Assembly: GCA_016125085.1 (NCBI GenBank)
Contig: WGMM01000012.1
Location: 62,001 to 126,000, forward strand
Direction of reading: 5' to 3'
Origin: a bacterium
GTDB lineage: Bacteria > Planctomycetota > Planctomycetia > Isosphaerales > Isosphaeraceae
DNA length: 64,000 nucleotides
The notes under the pieces are model-generated. The model was not told the DNA's origin. It made no database searches and worked only from the letters and a program-made list of their open reading frames with translations. Every line of letters starts with the position of its first letter. The first letter of the stretch is position 1. Made by a program: the position numbers and the translations under genes. Shown here one piece after another: positions 35,260-44,295 of this stretch.

Positions 35260-36210
35260 ATGAATCTGGTCCAGCGCTCGGCGCTTGTCGGTTTGTCGAT
35301 CGCTTCGATGGCCATATTCGTTGGCGAAAGCCACGGCGGCGAGATGACCCCGCAATACGTCCTGTCGAATGACGGGCCCCAGGGGCATTTCGCAAGAGGG
35401 CTTCCGGCAAATACCGACGTGCCGATTTCGGATTTCGACACTCCGGGCGGGATCTTCGGTGTGACCGCCAGAGAGTTTTTGTCGCAAGTCTCTCCCGGTC
35501 TCGACACCAGCGTATTGGGTGGTATCTCTGTGCAATACTACCCCGCCGGGGATTATGCCGTCGGGCACGTCACGGCGTATCCGGATGCGATCCATAATTA
35601 CATGCAGCCGAGTTCTGTACACCTCTTCGTCAGGAACGGAAACGAATTCCGTTCCAACCTGACGACGCCCTCGCTTGATGTCCCTCCTTTGGGTCTGGGC
35701 AATTTTGCATGGACCTTGAACGAGAAAGGGCAATTCCTTTATGGCTATTCCGTCAATGATGGTTATACCTCCGAGAACAAAACGGGCGTCTATGACTGGG
35801 CAACGGACACAAGAACGCTCTTGCCCTCCACCATCAACGGCACGCCCGCCTGGGCGTCAGCGAGTTGGATCAATAACCAGGGCGCGGTCGTGGGCCAGCT
35901 TCAGTATGATTCACGAAACACCTGGGACGGAGGCTATGTGCGGCAGGCCTTCCTGTATCGCGACGGCGTACTGAGCGACCTGAACGATCTGGTGCAACTC
36001 TCCGATGGGCAAATCCTTTATTCCGCGTCCACCTTGTCAGATACCGGCGACATCTTCGCGGAGATGTACGATTCCGTGAACGACAAATGGAGCTTCGTCA
36101 CACTGACACCCGCGACCGTTCCGGAACCTTCGAGCTGGATCATCGGAATCGCCGGCATCGCGGCGGCGGCCTGGAAATTCCGCAAGGACCGCCAAACGAC
36201 GACAGGCTGA
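35260..36210 (+). CDS. HAF-repeat PEP-CTERM protein (first of tandem pair)
   Basis: 316-aa exported protein; AAAGGGGAAG lies just upstream of ATG 35260. The signal peptide is about 1-26. The central part shows HAF-type repeat phrases: WASASWINNQGAVVGQ, then QAFLYRDGVLSDLNDLV (from 229), and DTGDIFAEM. The C-terminus has VPEPSSW (287-293), a hydrophobic helix and KFRKDR, the exosortase sorting signal. It is homologous to the gene at 36548, most strongly over the last 90 residues, so the two arose by duplication. The function of HAF repeats is unknown; they are predicted beta-rich extracellular modules. Confidence 0.87.
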   Translation: MNLVQRSALVGLSIASMAIFVGESHGGEMTPQYVLSNDGPQGHFARGLPANTDVPISDFDTPGGIFGVTAREFLSQVSPGLDTSVLGGISVQYYPAGDYAVGHVTAYPDAIHNYMQPSSVHLFVRNGNEFRSNLTTPSLDVPPLGLGNFAWTLNEKGQFLYGYSVNDGYTSENKTGVYDWATDTRTLLPSTINGTPAWASASWINNQGAVVGQLQYDSRNTWDGGYVRQAFLYRDGVLSDLNDLVQLSDGQILYSASTLSDTGDIFAEMYDSVNDKWSFVTLTPATVPEPSSWIIGIAGIAAAAWKFRKDRQTTTG

Positions 36211-36547
36211 AAACTCCCGAGAAAGGTGGGCTTCAGCCCACCTGCTTCGATGACTCCTGATTTTGAGTCATCTCACTCACGCAATCGGCGGGCTGAAGCC
36301 CGCCCTACTGAAAATCTCCAAGTAGGGTGGGCTCAGCCCACCTGCTTCGATGACTCCCGTTTTCGACTCCCCCCCGTAACGACATCCGGCGGCCTCAAGC
36401 CCGCCCTTAATCCTGCACCCATGCGTGCATGCAATTATTTTTCGCATTCACCTTGCCGGTTCCACGGAACGGGGTACGATGCCGGTGCTGGCGATGGATG
36501 CCGGCTTGCCCACTCTGAGAACGCACCCAATGGAAGGGTTAATCCCA
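36211..36547. other. Intergenic region between PEP-CTERM paralogues, occupied by palindromic repeats
   Basis: 337 bp. Bases 36225-36406 are filled by four short palindromes in an alternating arrangement (see the repeat entry). The remaining 140 bp carry the leader of the next gene, with a GGAAGGG ribosome site at 36532-36538. Open frames crossing the repeats look fortuitous. Confidence 0.5.
36225..36406. repeat. Tandem duplication of a REP-like palindromic unit
   Basis: Four inverted repeats in the order A-B-C-D: GGTGGGCTTCAGCCCACC (36225-36242), GGCGGGCTGAAGCCCGCC (36287-36304), GGTGGGCTCAGCCCACC (36326-36342) and a degraded GGCGGCCTCAAGCCCGCC (36388-36405). After A and C the same 15-nt sequence tgcttcgatgactcc follows; the shared 24-nt string recurs at an offset of exactly 100 bp (36234-36257 and 36334-36357). 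The unit was therefore duplicated. It resembles extragenic palindromes abundant in some planctomycete genomes. Confidence 0.75.
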
Positions 36548-37489
36548 ATGCGAAACCGTTTCCGCAACTTCTTTTGTCGTATCGTCTTCACGATGTCCGT
36601 CACGGCCGTTGCCGCTGATGCCGGCCAGTGGCCGGAGGCGTACGACGTCACGGCCCCCTACTCAGGGCCGACTCTCTTCGGTGGCTCGAAAAACTTCGAC
36701 TGGATCCGGATCAAGGGCTCTAACGGATATCCGGTCATCGGCTCCGGCTCAGCCCTGCCCTTCACTGGCCAGCAGCTGATCGACCAGGCCGCCCCTTACC
36801 CGGACCAGATTCCCGATGATTTCTACGTGCCGCTCTGGTCGAAAAAGGCCGGCGATTATTACGTCGGCGGCAGCACGATGTCAGCCGTCTACTCGCCCGA
36901 GGGCGATCAACTGCCGTCGATCCGGGCCTTCGTCGGCAAAAATGGCGACATCCGAACGTCGGTTACGAACCCGGCCTTCGCTCCTGGCGATTTTCTGCAC
37001 ACGGATTACGTCATCAAAGACCTGAACGCGCTCGGCCAGGTCGTCGTAACGCCCTATAGCGGAAGCTCTTCGATCTACGATTACGAAACCGACACGAAGA
37101 TCGATCTGACGCCGCTTGTGGCGGGCCCGGGAAGCAGGGTCGAGGCCATGGGCATTGACGATACGGGAGCCGTCGTCGGCTCCAGCAGTTATGTCGACGG
37201 CTCGGGCGAGACCATCAAGCACGCCTTCATTTATCGCGATGGCGTGATGACCGACCTGAACGACCTGGTGCAGCTCTCGGACGGCAAATATCTCGACTAC
37301 GCCACGGACCTTACGGACACCGGCGAGATCATCGCGAACATGGTCGACCCGACGAAACCCGGCTGGATCAACTGGGTGAAGCTCACGCCCACGACGGTGC
37401 CTGAGCCTGCGAGCTGGCTCGTCGCCGTGGGCGGGATCGCCTTTTGCGCACTTGTGCGGCGACGTTCCGTTCCGAACGATCGCGTTTGA
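36548..37489 (+). CDS. HAF-repeat PEP-CTERM protein (second of tandem pair)
   Basis: 313-aa exported paralogue of the 35260 gene. ATG 36548 is preceded by GAAGGG at 9 nt; the frame stays open upstream to 36425 but without a signal-peptide-like sequence there. The signal peptide is about 1-24 (ending AVAADA). HAF-type phrases include AMGIDDTGAVVGSS and HAFIYRDGVMTDLNDLV (from 225). The end has VPEPASW (284-290), a hydrophobic helix and RRRS. Shared features with the first copy include the VQLSDG block and the LTPTTVPEP approach to the sorting signal. Probably anchored or released at the cell surface by an exosortase encoded elsewhere. Confidence 0.87.
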   Translation: MRNRFRNFFCRIVFTMSVTAVAADAGQWPEAYDVTAPYSGPTLFGGSKNFDWIRIKGSNGYPVIGSGSALPFTGQQLIDQAAPYPDQIPDDFYVPLWSKKAGDYYVGGSTMSAVYSPEGDQLPSIRAFVGKNGDIRTSVTNPAFAPGDFLHTDYVIKDLNALGQVVVTPYSGSSSIYDYETDTKIDLTPLVAGPGSRVEAMGIDDTGAVVGSSSYVDGSGETIKHAFIYRDGVMTDLNDLVQLSDGKYLDYATDLTDTGEIIANMVDPTKPGWINWVKLTPTTVPEPASWLVAVGGIAFCALVRRRSVPNDRV

Positions 37490-37502
37490 AGTTCGATAAT
37501 TC

Positions 37503-37524
37503 AGGGCGGGATCATGCCCGCCCT
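37503..37524. terminator. Convergent-junction hairpin
   Basis: AGGGCGGG / CCCGCCCT, a perfect 8-bp stem with a 6-nt loop, between the PEP-CTERM gene (stop 37489) and the converging aminotransferase gene (stop 37535). Its arms resemble the GGCGGGCT palindromes upstream, so it may be a repeat copy used as a terminator. Confidence 0.6.
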
Positions 37525-37534
37525 GCTCTCGGAA

Positions 37535-38809
37535 TCAGGCACCGAGCGTGCGGCGGACGACCCGCGCGAGCCGTTCGACACCTTCCTTGAGAATCGGCTC
37601 GGGCGGCACGCCGTAGCACAGCCGCATGCGGTTCCTGTCGCGCTGGCCACTTTCGACCGCTGCCGGGAAGCAGTACTCACCCGGCACATAAAACACGCCT
37701 TCTTCGAGACATGCGGCGAAAAACTCGCCGTCGCGGCTGGTGCGGACATGCTCCGGCAGCGAAAACCAGACATAAAGCCCGCCGCGCGGAACCGTCCAGT
37801 GTACGGCCGGCTTGAGGTCGCCCAGGGTGGCTTCGAGCGTTTCGACCACCACCGATGCCTTGCTGGCATAAACGCCCTTCACGCGTTCGATCTGGGCATC
37901 GTACTGGCCTGATTCGATCATCTTCAAAATCAGCCGCTGCATGAGGTTCGACGAACCGAAGTCGTGGTGCCCCTTGAGCGCCAGTACGGTCGGGAATAGC
38001 TCTTGCGGCACGACGCCGTAACCGATCTTCACGCCCGGGCTGAGGGTTTTGGAGAAGGTCCGGGCATGGATGACCAGATCGCCGGAAGCGTCGTGGCTCC
38101 AGAGACTTGGGGCTTCCGGCCCCTCGAACGTCAGGCCCCGGTAGGCTGCGTCGTCGAGGACGTAAATCGGGTGGTTCCGGCCGAATTTCCGGGCGAGTTC
38201 GACAAGCGGCCCGCGGCGGTCAGCTGCGAGCGAAAGTCCTGACGGATTCGAGTGTTCGGAGACGGAATAGATCATCTTGACCCGGTCGATTTCGCCCTCG
38301 GCCGTGAGCCGTTCGAGCAGGGCTTCGAGGTGTGCAAGGCACATTCCGCCTTCGTCGATCGGCACACCGATGACACGAGCCCCGCGGGCGGCGAGCAGGT
38401 CGAGGAAGACGAAATAGGTGGGCGCCTCGGCGATGACGATATCACCGGGATCGACAAGGGCTTCGGCCAGGAGATAAAGCAGTTGCTGGCTGCCGGTCGT
38501 GACGATAATGCGTTCGGCGATGGTTGCGGGGTCGATGGCGGCGGTTTCAGGGAGTTCGGCGAGGAGCCGCTGGGCGAGGGCATAGCGGAGGACGGGGTCG
38601 CCCTGGGTGGTGCCGTACTGGAGGGCGGAGCGTGCGGAGGCCGCATCGTCCATGATATCGCGCCAGGCTTCGTCGGCTCCGTGGACGGGCAGCGAGTACT
38701 GGTCGACGAATCCGGCGGCGAGCGAGATGAGGTCGGGCCGGGCGAGCGCCAGGCGCATGAGGTCACTGATGGCGGGGCGGCCTGCGTCGAGTCCGAGTCG
38801 GCTGAGCAT
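37535..38809 (-). CDS. PLP-dependent aminotransferase, class I/II (MocR/LysN-like core without HTH)
   Basis: 424-aa fold-type I aminotransferase. The Schiff-base lysine is K254 in ARTFSKTLSPGVKIGY. TTGSQQLLYLLAEAL (cofactor phosphate loop), EAPTYFVFLD and the LDDAAYRG Asp-Tyr pair are typical of the 2-aminoadipate/MocR branch. Unlike MocR regulators there is no GntR-type N-terminal HTH: ATG 38809 starts directly at the enzyme domain, preceded by a purine-rich AAAGAAAGAAA leader. The specific amino donor cannot be told from sequence. It is divergent from rpsO. Confidence 0.88.
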   Translation of the reverse strand: MLSRLGLDAGRPAISDLMRLALARPDLISLAAGFVDQYSLPVHGADEAWRDIMDDAASARSALQYGTTQGDPVLRYALAQRLLAELPETAAIDPATIAERIIVTTGSQQLLYLLAEALVDPGDIVIAEAPTYFVFLDLLAARGARVIGVPIDEGGMCLAHLEALLERLTAEGEIDRVKMIYSVSEHSNPSGLSLAADRRGPLVELARKFGRNHPIYVLDDAAYRGLTFEGPEAPSLWSHDASGDLVIHARTFSKTLSPGVKIGYGVVPQELFPTVLALKGHHDFGSSNLMQRLILKMIESGQYDAQIERVKGVYASKASVVVETLEATLGDLKPAVHWTVPRGGLYVWFSLPEHVRTSRDGEFFAACLEEGVFYVPGEYCFPAAVESGQRDRNRMRLCYGVPPEPILKEGVERLARVVRRTLGA

Positions 38810-38993
38810 TTTCTTTCTTTTCTTTGCCAGTTTCTTCCTTGTGCGGCGAAACGTTCCTGGACTCGATCTTTTTGCGAAGGGCGAAGATCCGGAACGGAGC
38901 GGACGACGAGAATAACGCATCGGCATGCGGTTCGGCAACCTGGGGCGACGTGGCCCGGGACGATCGATCGTCGCGAAGGCTGGCTTTGGGGAC

Positions 38994-39021
38994 TTGCAAA
39001 TTTCTTGTGCACGGGTAAACT
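38994..39021 (+). promoter_or_regulatory. Candidate rpsO promoter, TTGCAA-16-TAAACT
   Basis: -35 TTGCAA and -10 TAAACT each match 4 of 6 consensus bases with a 16-nt spacer. It would give a leader of about 70 nt before the S15 start, where S15 autoregulatory structures are known in other bacteria. Confidence 0.4.
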
Positions 39022-39099
39022 GTTCTCTTGTCACGAACGGATAGTATCAACAGGGTTCATGTGATCCTTAATGAAGCGGATCACCTATCAGGATTCGAC

Positions 39100-39369
39100 A
39101 TGGCAATCACGAAAGAGTCGAAGCAGGAGATCATCGGCAACTTCCAGCGGGAAGGTCAGGACACCGGATCGCCGGAAGTCCAGATCGCGATTTTGACCGC
39201 CCGCATCAACGATCTCGCCGGTCACTTCAAGTCCCACGCGAAGGATCACGCGAGCCGTCGCGGCCTTCTGATGATGGTTTCGAAACGTGCCGGGCTTCTG
39301 AAGTATCTTCGCGAACGGGACCGCAAGAAATATCTGGATGTCATCGGCAAGCTCGGTCTGCGGAAGTGA
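39100..39369 (+). CDS. rpsO: 30S ribosomal protein S15
   Basis: 89-aa primary 16S rRNA-binding protein of the small subunit, of standard length. Conserved blocks are seen: [33 protein letters not shown] and the helix [20 protein letters not shown] 39100 has AGGA 6 nt upstream; the longer in-frame opening at 39028 lacks S15 similarity. pnp follows 243 nt downstream, the order known from many bacteria, but a strong terminator (39407-39439) stands between. Confidence 0.97.
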   Translation: MAITKESKQEIIGNFQREGQDTGSPEVQIAILTARINDLAGHFKSHAKDHASRRGLLMMVSKRAGLLKYLRERDRKKYLDVIGKLGLRK

Positions 39370-39406
39370 TTCCCGTTCCCGCTCCCTCCACTCGATAACG
39401 ACGTTC

Positions 39407-39439
39407 AGGCGAACCGTTCCGTGACGGACCGGTTCGCCT
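39407..39439 (+). terminator. Strong intrinsic terminator after rpsO
   Basis: A 15-bp arm pair (AGGCGAACCG... / ...CGGTTCGCCT) with one T-C mismatch and a TGA loop, followed by TTTGTCTTG. It lies 37 nt after the S15 stop and before pnp. Confidence 0.85.
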
Positions 39440-39612
39440 TTGTCTTGACGCCTCAAGCGATACGTTCGCCTCTTGACCGTGCCAGGTGGCCGGCGGGTTC
39501 TGGCGGACACGCACCTCATAAATGACTTTGGACTGTCTTTCTCGCCGTTGAGAACGACATGACTCCATCACGAACAATCACGGCAACAGCGGATATTCGA
39601 AGAAGATAGATT

Positions 39613-41865
39613 ATGAGTTCCAATTCCAGCGGACCACGCAAGCCGGTGAGCGTCTCACGGACGGTCGGCGGCAAACTGATCACGATCGAAACAGGCAAAC
39701 TGGCCAAGCAGGCATCCGGGGCAGTCGTCGTTCGCCTGGGCGATACGATGACCCTGGTCGCCACCGTCGCCGCGAAAGGCCGTGAAGGCCTCGACTTTTT
39801 CCCTCTGACGGTCGATTACCGTGAGAAAGTCTACGCCGCGGGCAAGTTCCCGGGTGGCTACATCAAGCGTGAAGGCCGTCCGAGCACCAAGGAAATCCTT
39901 ACGGCCCGGTTGATCGACCGCCCGGTCCGCCCCCTGTTCCCGGCCTCGTACCGGGACGAAGTGCAAATTCAGGCTGGTCCGATTTCGGCCGACCGGCAGA
40001 ACGATTCGGACGTGATCTCGATCGTCGGTGCCTCCGCCTCTCTTTTGCTGGCCCAGGCCCCGTTTCATGGCCCTCTTGCCGGTACCAGACTGGGCCGGGT
40101 CAATGGTCAGATCGTCATCTTCCCGACAGTCAAGGAACTGGCTGAGAGCGATCTCGACCTGATTGTCGCCAGCACACGCAACAAAGTCACGATGGTCGAA
40201 GGTTTCGGCAAGGAATTGCCCGAAGCCGAAATGCTGGAAGCGATCCTCCTGGCCCACACGTACAACCAGGAACTGATCGCCCTCCAGGACGACCTGCTGG
40301 CCGCCTGCGGGCTGAGCCAGGTGGTTCCGCCGCCTGACGAAATTTCGCCGACCACGCAGACGCTGATCGACCGCTACGGCGCCGAAATGCGTGGAATCAA
40401 GCAGATCGTCGGCAAGCTCGAGCGTTACGCGGCAGTCGATGCCCTGAAGGCCAAGGCCATCGCCGAGCTGGTACCGAACGCGGACACGAACGCAGAAGGT
40501 GTGCTGGACGTCAAGAAGGCGTTTCATGCCTTCGAGGAAGTCGTCGTCCGGAACATGATTCTCGACGGCTACCGGTCCGACGGCCGCGGCTCGCGGGACA
40601 TTCGCCCGATCTCGTGCGAAGTCGGCCTGTTGCCATGCACACACGGTTCGGCTCTGTTCCAGCGTGGCGAAACGCAGGCCCTGGTCACGACGGTTCTCGG
40701 CACCTCGTCCGACGAACAGAAGATCGACGGCCTGTTCGACGAATACGCCAAGCGGTTCTACCTCGACTACAACATGCCTTCGTTCTCGGTCGGCGAAGTC
40801 CGCCCGATCCGCGGCCCCGGCCGCCGGGAAATCGGCCACGGCATGCTGGCCGAACGCTCGGTCGCTCCGATCGTTCCGACGAAGGAAGAATTCCCTTACA
40901 CGATCCGCGTGATCTCGGACATTCTGGAGTCCAACGGCTCCAGCTCGATGGCTTCCGTCTGCGGTGCCACACTGAGCCTGATGGACGCCGGCGTGCCGAT
41001 TTCCGACCCGGTCGGCGGCATCTCGATCGGCCTCGTTTCGGACGAAAAGTCCGGCCGCTACGTGCTTCTGACCGACATCATCGGTGACGAAGACCACTAT
41101 GGCGAGATGGACTTCAAGGTGGCCGGCACCCAGCGCGGCATTACGGGCATCCAGCTCGACGTGAAGAACCACGGTCTGACCGAGGAAATCATTCGCGACA
41201 CGCTGGGCCAGGCACGTGAAGCCCGCATGGAAATCCTCCGCACGATGCTGCGGACGATCAAGCGGCCGCGCGAAGAGCTGTCGCAAAAGGCTCCTCGCCT
41301 GATCCAGATTCAGATCAATCCGGACAAGATCGGCCTGCTGATCGGACCCGGCGGCAAGACGATCCGTCGCCTGGAAGAAGAAACCGGCGCCAAGATCGAA
41401 GTGGAATCGAGCGGTCTGGTGACCGTTTCGAGCCCCGAGGCCGAAGCCGCCGAAGGTGCCCGCGACCGCATCCAAGCCCTCACCGTCGGCGTGCAGACCG
41501 GTAAGATCTACGAAGGCAAAGTCATTGCCATCAAGGACTTCGGCGCTTTCGTAGAAATCATGCCGGGCAAGGACGGCCTGGTGCACATCAGCGAGCTTTC
41601 GGACGGCTACGTGCAGTCCGTCACGGACGTGTGCCGCATGGGCGACACGATGCTGGTGAAGGTCATCGCGGTGGACGAGCAGGACCGTGTCAAGCTGAGC
41701 CGCAAGGCGGCCCTGGCCGAGCGTGGAATTCCTGACGATCGTCCGCCCGCTCCGCCCCGCCCTCCGGGTGGCGGCGGTCCTGGCGGGCCTGGTGGTCCTG
41801 GTGGCGGCGATCGCGGTGGCGACCGGGGCGGCCCGCCCCGTCGTCCGCAGCGCGACCGTTATTGA
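39613..41865 (+). CDS. pnp: Polyribonucleotide nucleotidyltransferase (PNPase)
   Basis: 750-aa phosphorolytic 3'-5' exoribonuclease, part of RNA turnover. Two RNase PH-like halves are seen. The first has FFPLTVDYREK and GRPSTKEILTARLIDRPVRPLFP; the second has GETQALVTTVLGT, the FSVGEVRPIRGPGRREIGHG phosphate/catalytic region and MDAGVPISDPV with its active-site Asp. An all-helical linker separates the halves. Then follow a KH domain (LIGPGGKTIRRL) and an S1 domain (GKVIAIKDFGAFVE). The C-terminus ends in a Gly/Pro/Arg/Asp-rich tail (about 710-750) that is longer than in enteric PNPase. ATG 39613 is preceded by GAAGAAGA. Confidence 0.97.
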   Translation: MSSNSSGPRKPVSVSRTVGGKLITIETGKLAKQASGAVVVRLGDTMTLVATVAAKGREGLDFFPLTVDYREKVYAAGKFPGGYIKREGRPSTKEILTARLIDRPVRPLFPASYRDEVQIQAGPISADRQNDSDVISIVGASASLLLAQAPFHGPLAGTRLGRVNGQIVIFPTVKELAESDLDLIVASTRNKVTMVEGFGKELPEAEMLEAILLAHTYNQELIALQDDLLAACGLSQVVPPPDEISPTTQTLIDRYGAEMRGIKQIVGKLERYAAVDALKAKAIAELVPNADTNAEGVLDVKKAFHAFEEVVVRNMILDGYRSDGRGSRDIRPISCEVGLLPCTHGSALFQRGETQALVTTVLGTSSDEQKIDGLFDEYAKRFYLDYNMPSFSVGEVRPIRGPGRREIGHGMLAERSVAPIVPTKEEFPYTIRVISDILESNGSSSMASVCGATLSLMDAGVPISDPVGGISIGLVSDEKSGRYVLLTDIIGDEDHYGEMDFKVAGTQRGITGIQLDVKNHGLTEEIIRDTLGQAREARMEILRTMLRTIKRPREELSQKAPRLIQIQINPDKIGLLIGPGGKTIRRLEEETGAKIEVESSGLVTVSSPEAEAAEGARDRIQALTVGVQTGKIYEGKVIAIKDFGAFVEIMPGKDGLVHISELSDGYVQSVTDVCRMGDTMLVKVIAVDEQDRVKLSRKAALAERGIPDDRPPAPPRPPGGGGPGGPGGPGGGDRGGDRGGPPRRPQRDRY

Positions 41866-41901
41866 TCGCCTGATCGATTCGACGAGCGCTGAACGTTTTC
41901 G

Positions 41902-41928
41902 GCAGCCGGAAATTCCGCATCCGGCTGC
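41902..41928 (+). terminator. Intrinsic terminator after pnp
   Basis: GCAGCCGG / CCGGCTGC perfect 8-bp stem with an 11-nt loop, followed by TTGATT, 36 nt after the pnp stop. Confidence 0.65.
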
Positions 41929-42039
41929 TTGATTCGGAGCTTCGGATCACCGACGATAATCCATGTGAGCGGGTCTTTTCGGCGTGCCGCCGATCGTGGC
42001 CCGCTCACTTGACCAGATACGAAGGCGCGGGCGTTCGAC

Positions 42040-42861
42040 ATGTCCACGACGGCCCTGAGTCACGATGCGGAAATCCGGCTCGTCGGCGGCTCGAACGATC
42101 CGGCCCCGGTTTCGGAGTCGGACGTCGAAACGCTGCGGCGTCAGTTGCACGACATCGCCCAGATGGCCGGCGCTCTGGTTCACGAAATTCGTAACCCGTT
42201 ATCGACCATGATTCTGAATCTCGACCTGATCCGCGAAGATCTCGGCTCATCCGACGAGATCCGCGACCTCAGGATCGTCCGGAAGGTCGAGCGGGTGCGG
42301 CAGGAATCGCTGCGTCTGCAGGAGCTTCTGGAGACGTTCCTGGGGATCGTCCGGCTCGAACAGATTTCGCTCGAACCGGCTGATCTGAATCTGGTCGTCG
42401 AAGACTTCTGCGACTTCTTCGAGCCTCAGGCGGCGAGTCATGAGATCGTCCTGCGGAAGCATCTGGCCGCGGGGCTGCCCCGACTGGCTTTGAATACGGA
42501 GCTGCTCAACCAGGCGATTCTCAATCTCTGCCTGAACGCGCAGCAGGCGATGCCTTCCGGCGGAGAGCTGATCCTTTCGACCCGCAGGTCGGGCGACCGG
42601 GTCGTCCTGGAAGTGACCGACACAGGCAAAGGCATCCCTCAGGCTGATCTGGCACGTGTCTTCGAACCGTTCTATTCGACACGAAAGGGCGGGTCAGGGC
42701 TCGGGCTGCCGACGTGCCGCAGGATCGTCGAGGCCCATCACGGCACGATCGCGGTGGACAGCACGCCGGGCATCGGCACACGTTTCGTTCTCTCGTTTCC
42801 CCTGGCCCTGAAGGGTGCCGCCCTGGCCCCGATCGCCGAACCGGATCTCCGAAATTCCTGA
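42040..42861 (+). CDS. Cytosolic two-component sensor histidine kinase
   Basis: 273-aa kinase with only a dimerisation/phosphoacceptor domain and an ATPase domain. The phosphorylated His is H48 in [11 protein letters not shown]. The HATPase part has [11 protein letters not shown] (N box), VTDTGKGIP (G1) and [12 protein letters not shown] (F/G2 boxes). There is no transmembrane helix and no PAS or GAF domain, so the input must come through a partner or the first 35 residues. Its stop overlaps the start of the NtrC-type regulator (TGATG), marking the cognate pair. Kinase and regulator together resemble AtoSC/ZraSR-type systems. Confidence 0.9.
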   Translation: MSTTALSHDAEIRLVGGSNDPAPVSESDVETLRRQLHDIAQMAGALVHEIRNPLSTMILNLDLIREDLGSSDEIRDLRIVRKVERVRQESLRLQELLETFLGIVRLEQISLEPADLNLVVEDFCDFFEPQAASHEIVLRKHLAAGLPRLALNTELLNQAILNLCLNAQQAMPSGGELILSTRRSGDRVVLEVTDTGKGIPQADLARVFEPFYSTRKGGSGLGLPTCRRIVEAHHGTIAVDSTPGIGTRFVLSFPLALKGAALAPIAEPDLRNS

Positions 42862-44225
42862 TGGACGAAGCGATACGCGTACTCGTCGTCGACGATGACG
42901 AAGCACATGCCGAGGCCGTTGCCGAAAGCCTGAACCGAGTCGGCTACGACTGCACCGTGGCCGGTGGCGGGATGGAAGGTCTGAAGGCGATCGAAAGCCA
43001 GGACTTCGATATCGTCATCACCGACCTGATGATGGACGGCATCGGCGGCCTGGAAATTCTGGCCCATGCCAAGCGGGAATTGCCCGACGCCGAAATCGTG
43101 ATTCTGACCGGCCATGGGACGATCAAGACCGCCGTGACGGCGATGCAGGCCGGCGCGGCGACCTATCTCACGAAGCCGCTGGACATTCACGAGCTGCGGA
43201 TGGTCGTGGACAAGGCCTCGCAGTCGCAGCGGCTGGCACGATCGAACCTGGAACTGCAGCGGCAACTCAACGAGAAATTCGGGTTCGAGGGTGTCATCGG
43301 CAATTCGAAGTCGATGCACAACGTCATCGCCAAGCTGCGCCAGCTGGCCCCGACATCGGCTTCGGCCCTGATCCTGGGCGAAAGCGGCACAGGCAAGGAG
43401 CTGGTCGCCAAGGCCCTGCACGTGAACAGCCCGCGCAAGAACAAGCCTTTCGTGGCTCTGAACTGTGCCGCCCTGAGCGAGAACATTCTGGAAAGCGAAC
43501 TTTTCGGGCATATCCGCGGCGCTTTCACCGGTGCCGAACGTGAGCGCAAGGGCTGGTTCGAGCATGCCAACGGGGGCACGCTGTTTCTGGACGAAGTCGG
43601 CGACATTCCCCTGCCCACCCAGGTGAAGCTGCTGCGGGTGCTGGAGTCGGGTGAGATCGTCCGAGTCGGTTCGAACGAACCCCTGCGGGTGAATGTGCGG
43701 CTGATTTCGGCGACGAACCGGGATCTCTCCGACGCGATCGCTTCCGGATCGTTCCGGCAGGATCTTTACCACCGGCTGAAGGTGGTGACGATCAAGCTGC
43801 CGGCTCTGCGGGATCGCAAGGAAGACATCCCGCTGCTGATCGACCACTTCCTGAAAATCTTCTCGACAAGTCATGAGAAGAAGATCAAGGGCTACACGCC
43901 GGCGGTACGGCGCATCCTCACGAACGCCCCATGGCCGGGCAATGTCCGGGAGCTGCGCAACGTCATCGAAAGCATGGTGGTGATCGACCACGACGGCATG
44001 CTGGACATCGAAGACCTGCCGGACGACCTGGCCTCGGGCATTACGCCAGCGGTAGACGACGTCGTCCGCGACGGTCTCGTGGGCAAGTCGATGCTGGATA
44101 TCGAAAAACACTTCATCGCCGAAACCCTCCGGGCCAGCGGCGGCAACCGTGAGGAAGCCGCCAAAACTTTGGGTATCGGAGAGCGAACTCTTTATCGTAA
44201 GATCAAAGAGTATAACCTTGGCTGA
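42861..44225 (+). CDS. NtrC-family sigma-54 response regulator
   Basis: 454-aa activator with a receiver (phosphoacceptor D55 in ITDLMMDG, K105 in YLTKPLD), an AAA+ domain (about 143-380) and a Fis-type HTH at the end ([21 protein letters not shown]). Walker A is GESGTGKE (173-180) and the sigma-54 loop GAFTGA (220-225) is canonical, so it should activate RpoN promoters on phosphorylation by the kinase encoded immediately upstream (1-nt overlap). The target genes are unknown. mutL begins about 70 nt downstream, with only a weak hairpin in between. Confidence 0.93.
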   Translation: MDEAIRVLVVDDDEAHAEAVAESLNRVGYDCTVAGGGMEGLKAIESQDFDIVITDLMMDGIGGLEILAHAKRELPDAEIVILTGHGTIKTAVTAMQAGAATYLTKPLDIHELRMVVDKASQSQRLARSNLELQRQLNEKFGFEGVIGNSKSMHNVIAKLRQLAPTSASALILGESGTGKELVAKALHVNSPRKNKPFVALNCAALSENILESELFGHIRGAFTGAERERKGWFEHANGGTLFLDEVGDIPLPTQVKLLRVLESGEIVRVGSNEPLRVNVRLISATNRDLSDAIASGSFRQDLYHRLKVVTIKLPALRDRKEDIPLLIDHFLKIFSTSHEKKIKGYTPAVRRILTNAPWPGNVRELRNVIESMVVIDHDGMLDIEDLPDDLASGITPAVDDVVRDGLVGKSMLDIEKHFIAETLRASGGNREEAAKTLGIGERTLYRKIKEYNLG

Positions 44226-44252
44226 ACCGGCTTTGTGCGTGCGAAACCGGTT
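44225..44252 (+). terminator. Weak hairpin after the NtrC-type regulator
   Basis: AACCGG / CCGGTT with a 16-nt loop, followed by TTTCGG. A short stem and long loop make it a doubtful terminator. Confidence 0.3.
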
Positions 44253-44295
44253 TTCGGCTAGGTGACAGACGTACAGGAAATGCGGGTTGTCGAGG

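Noticed and set aside
36226-36618. A 130-codon frame across the palindromic repeats.
   Set aside because: It runs through inverted repeats and the leader of the next gene, has no ribosome site and no protein-like composition.
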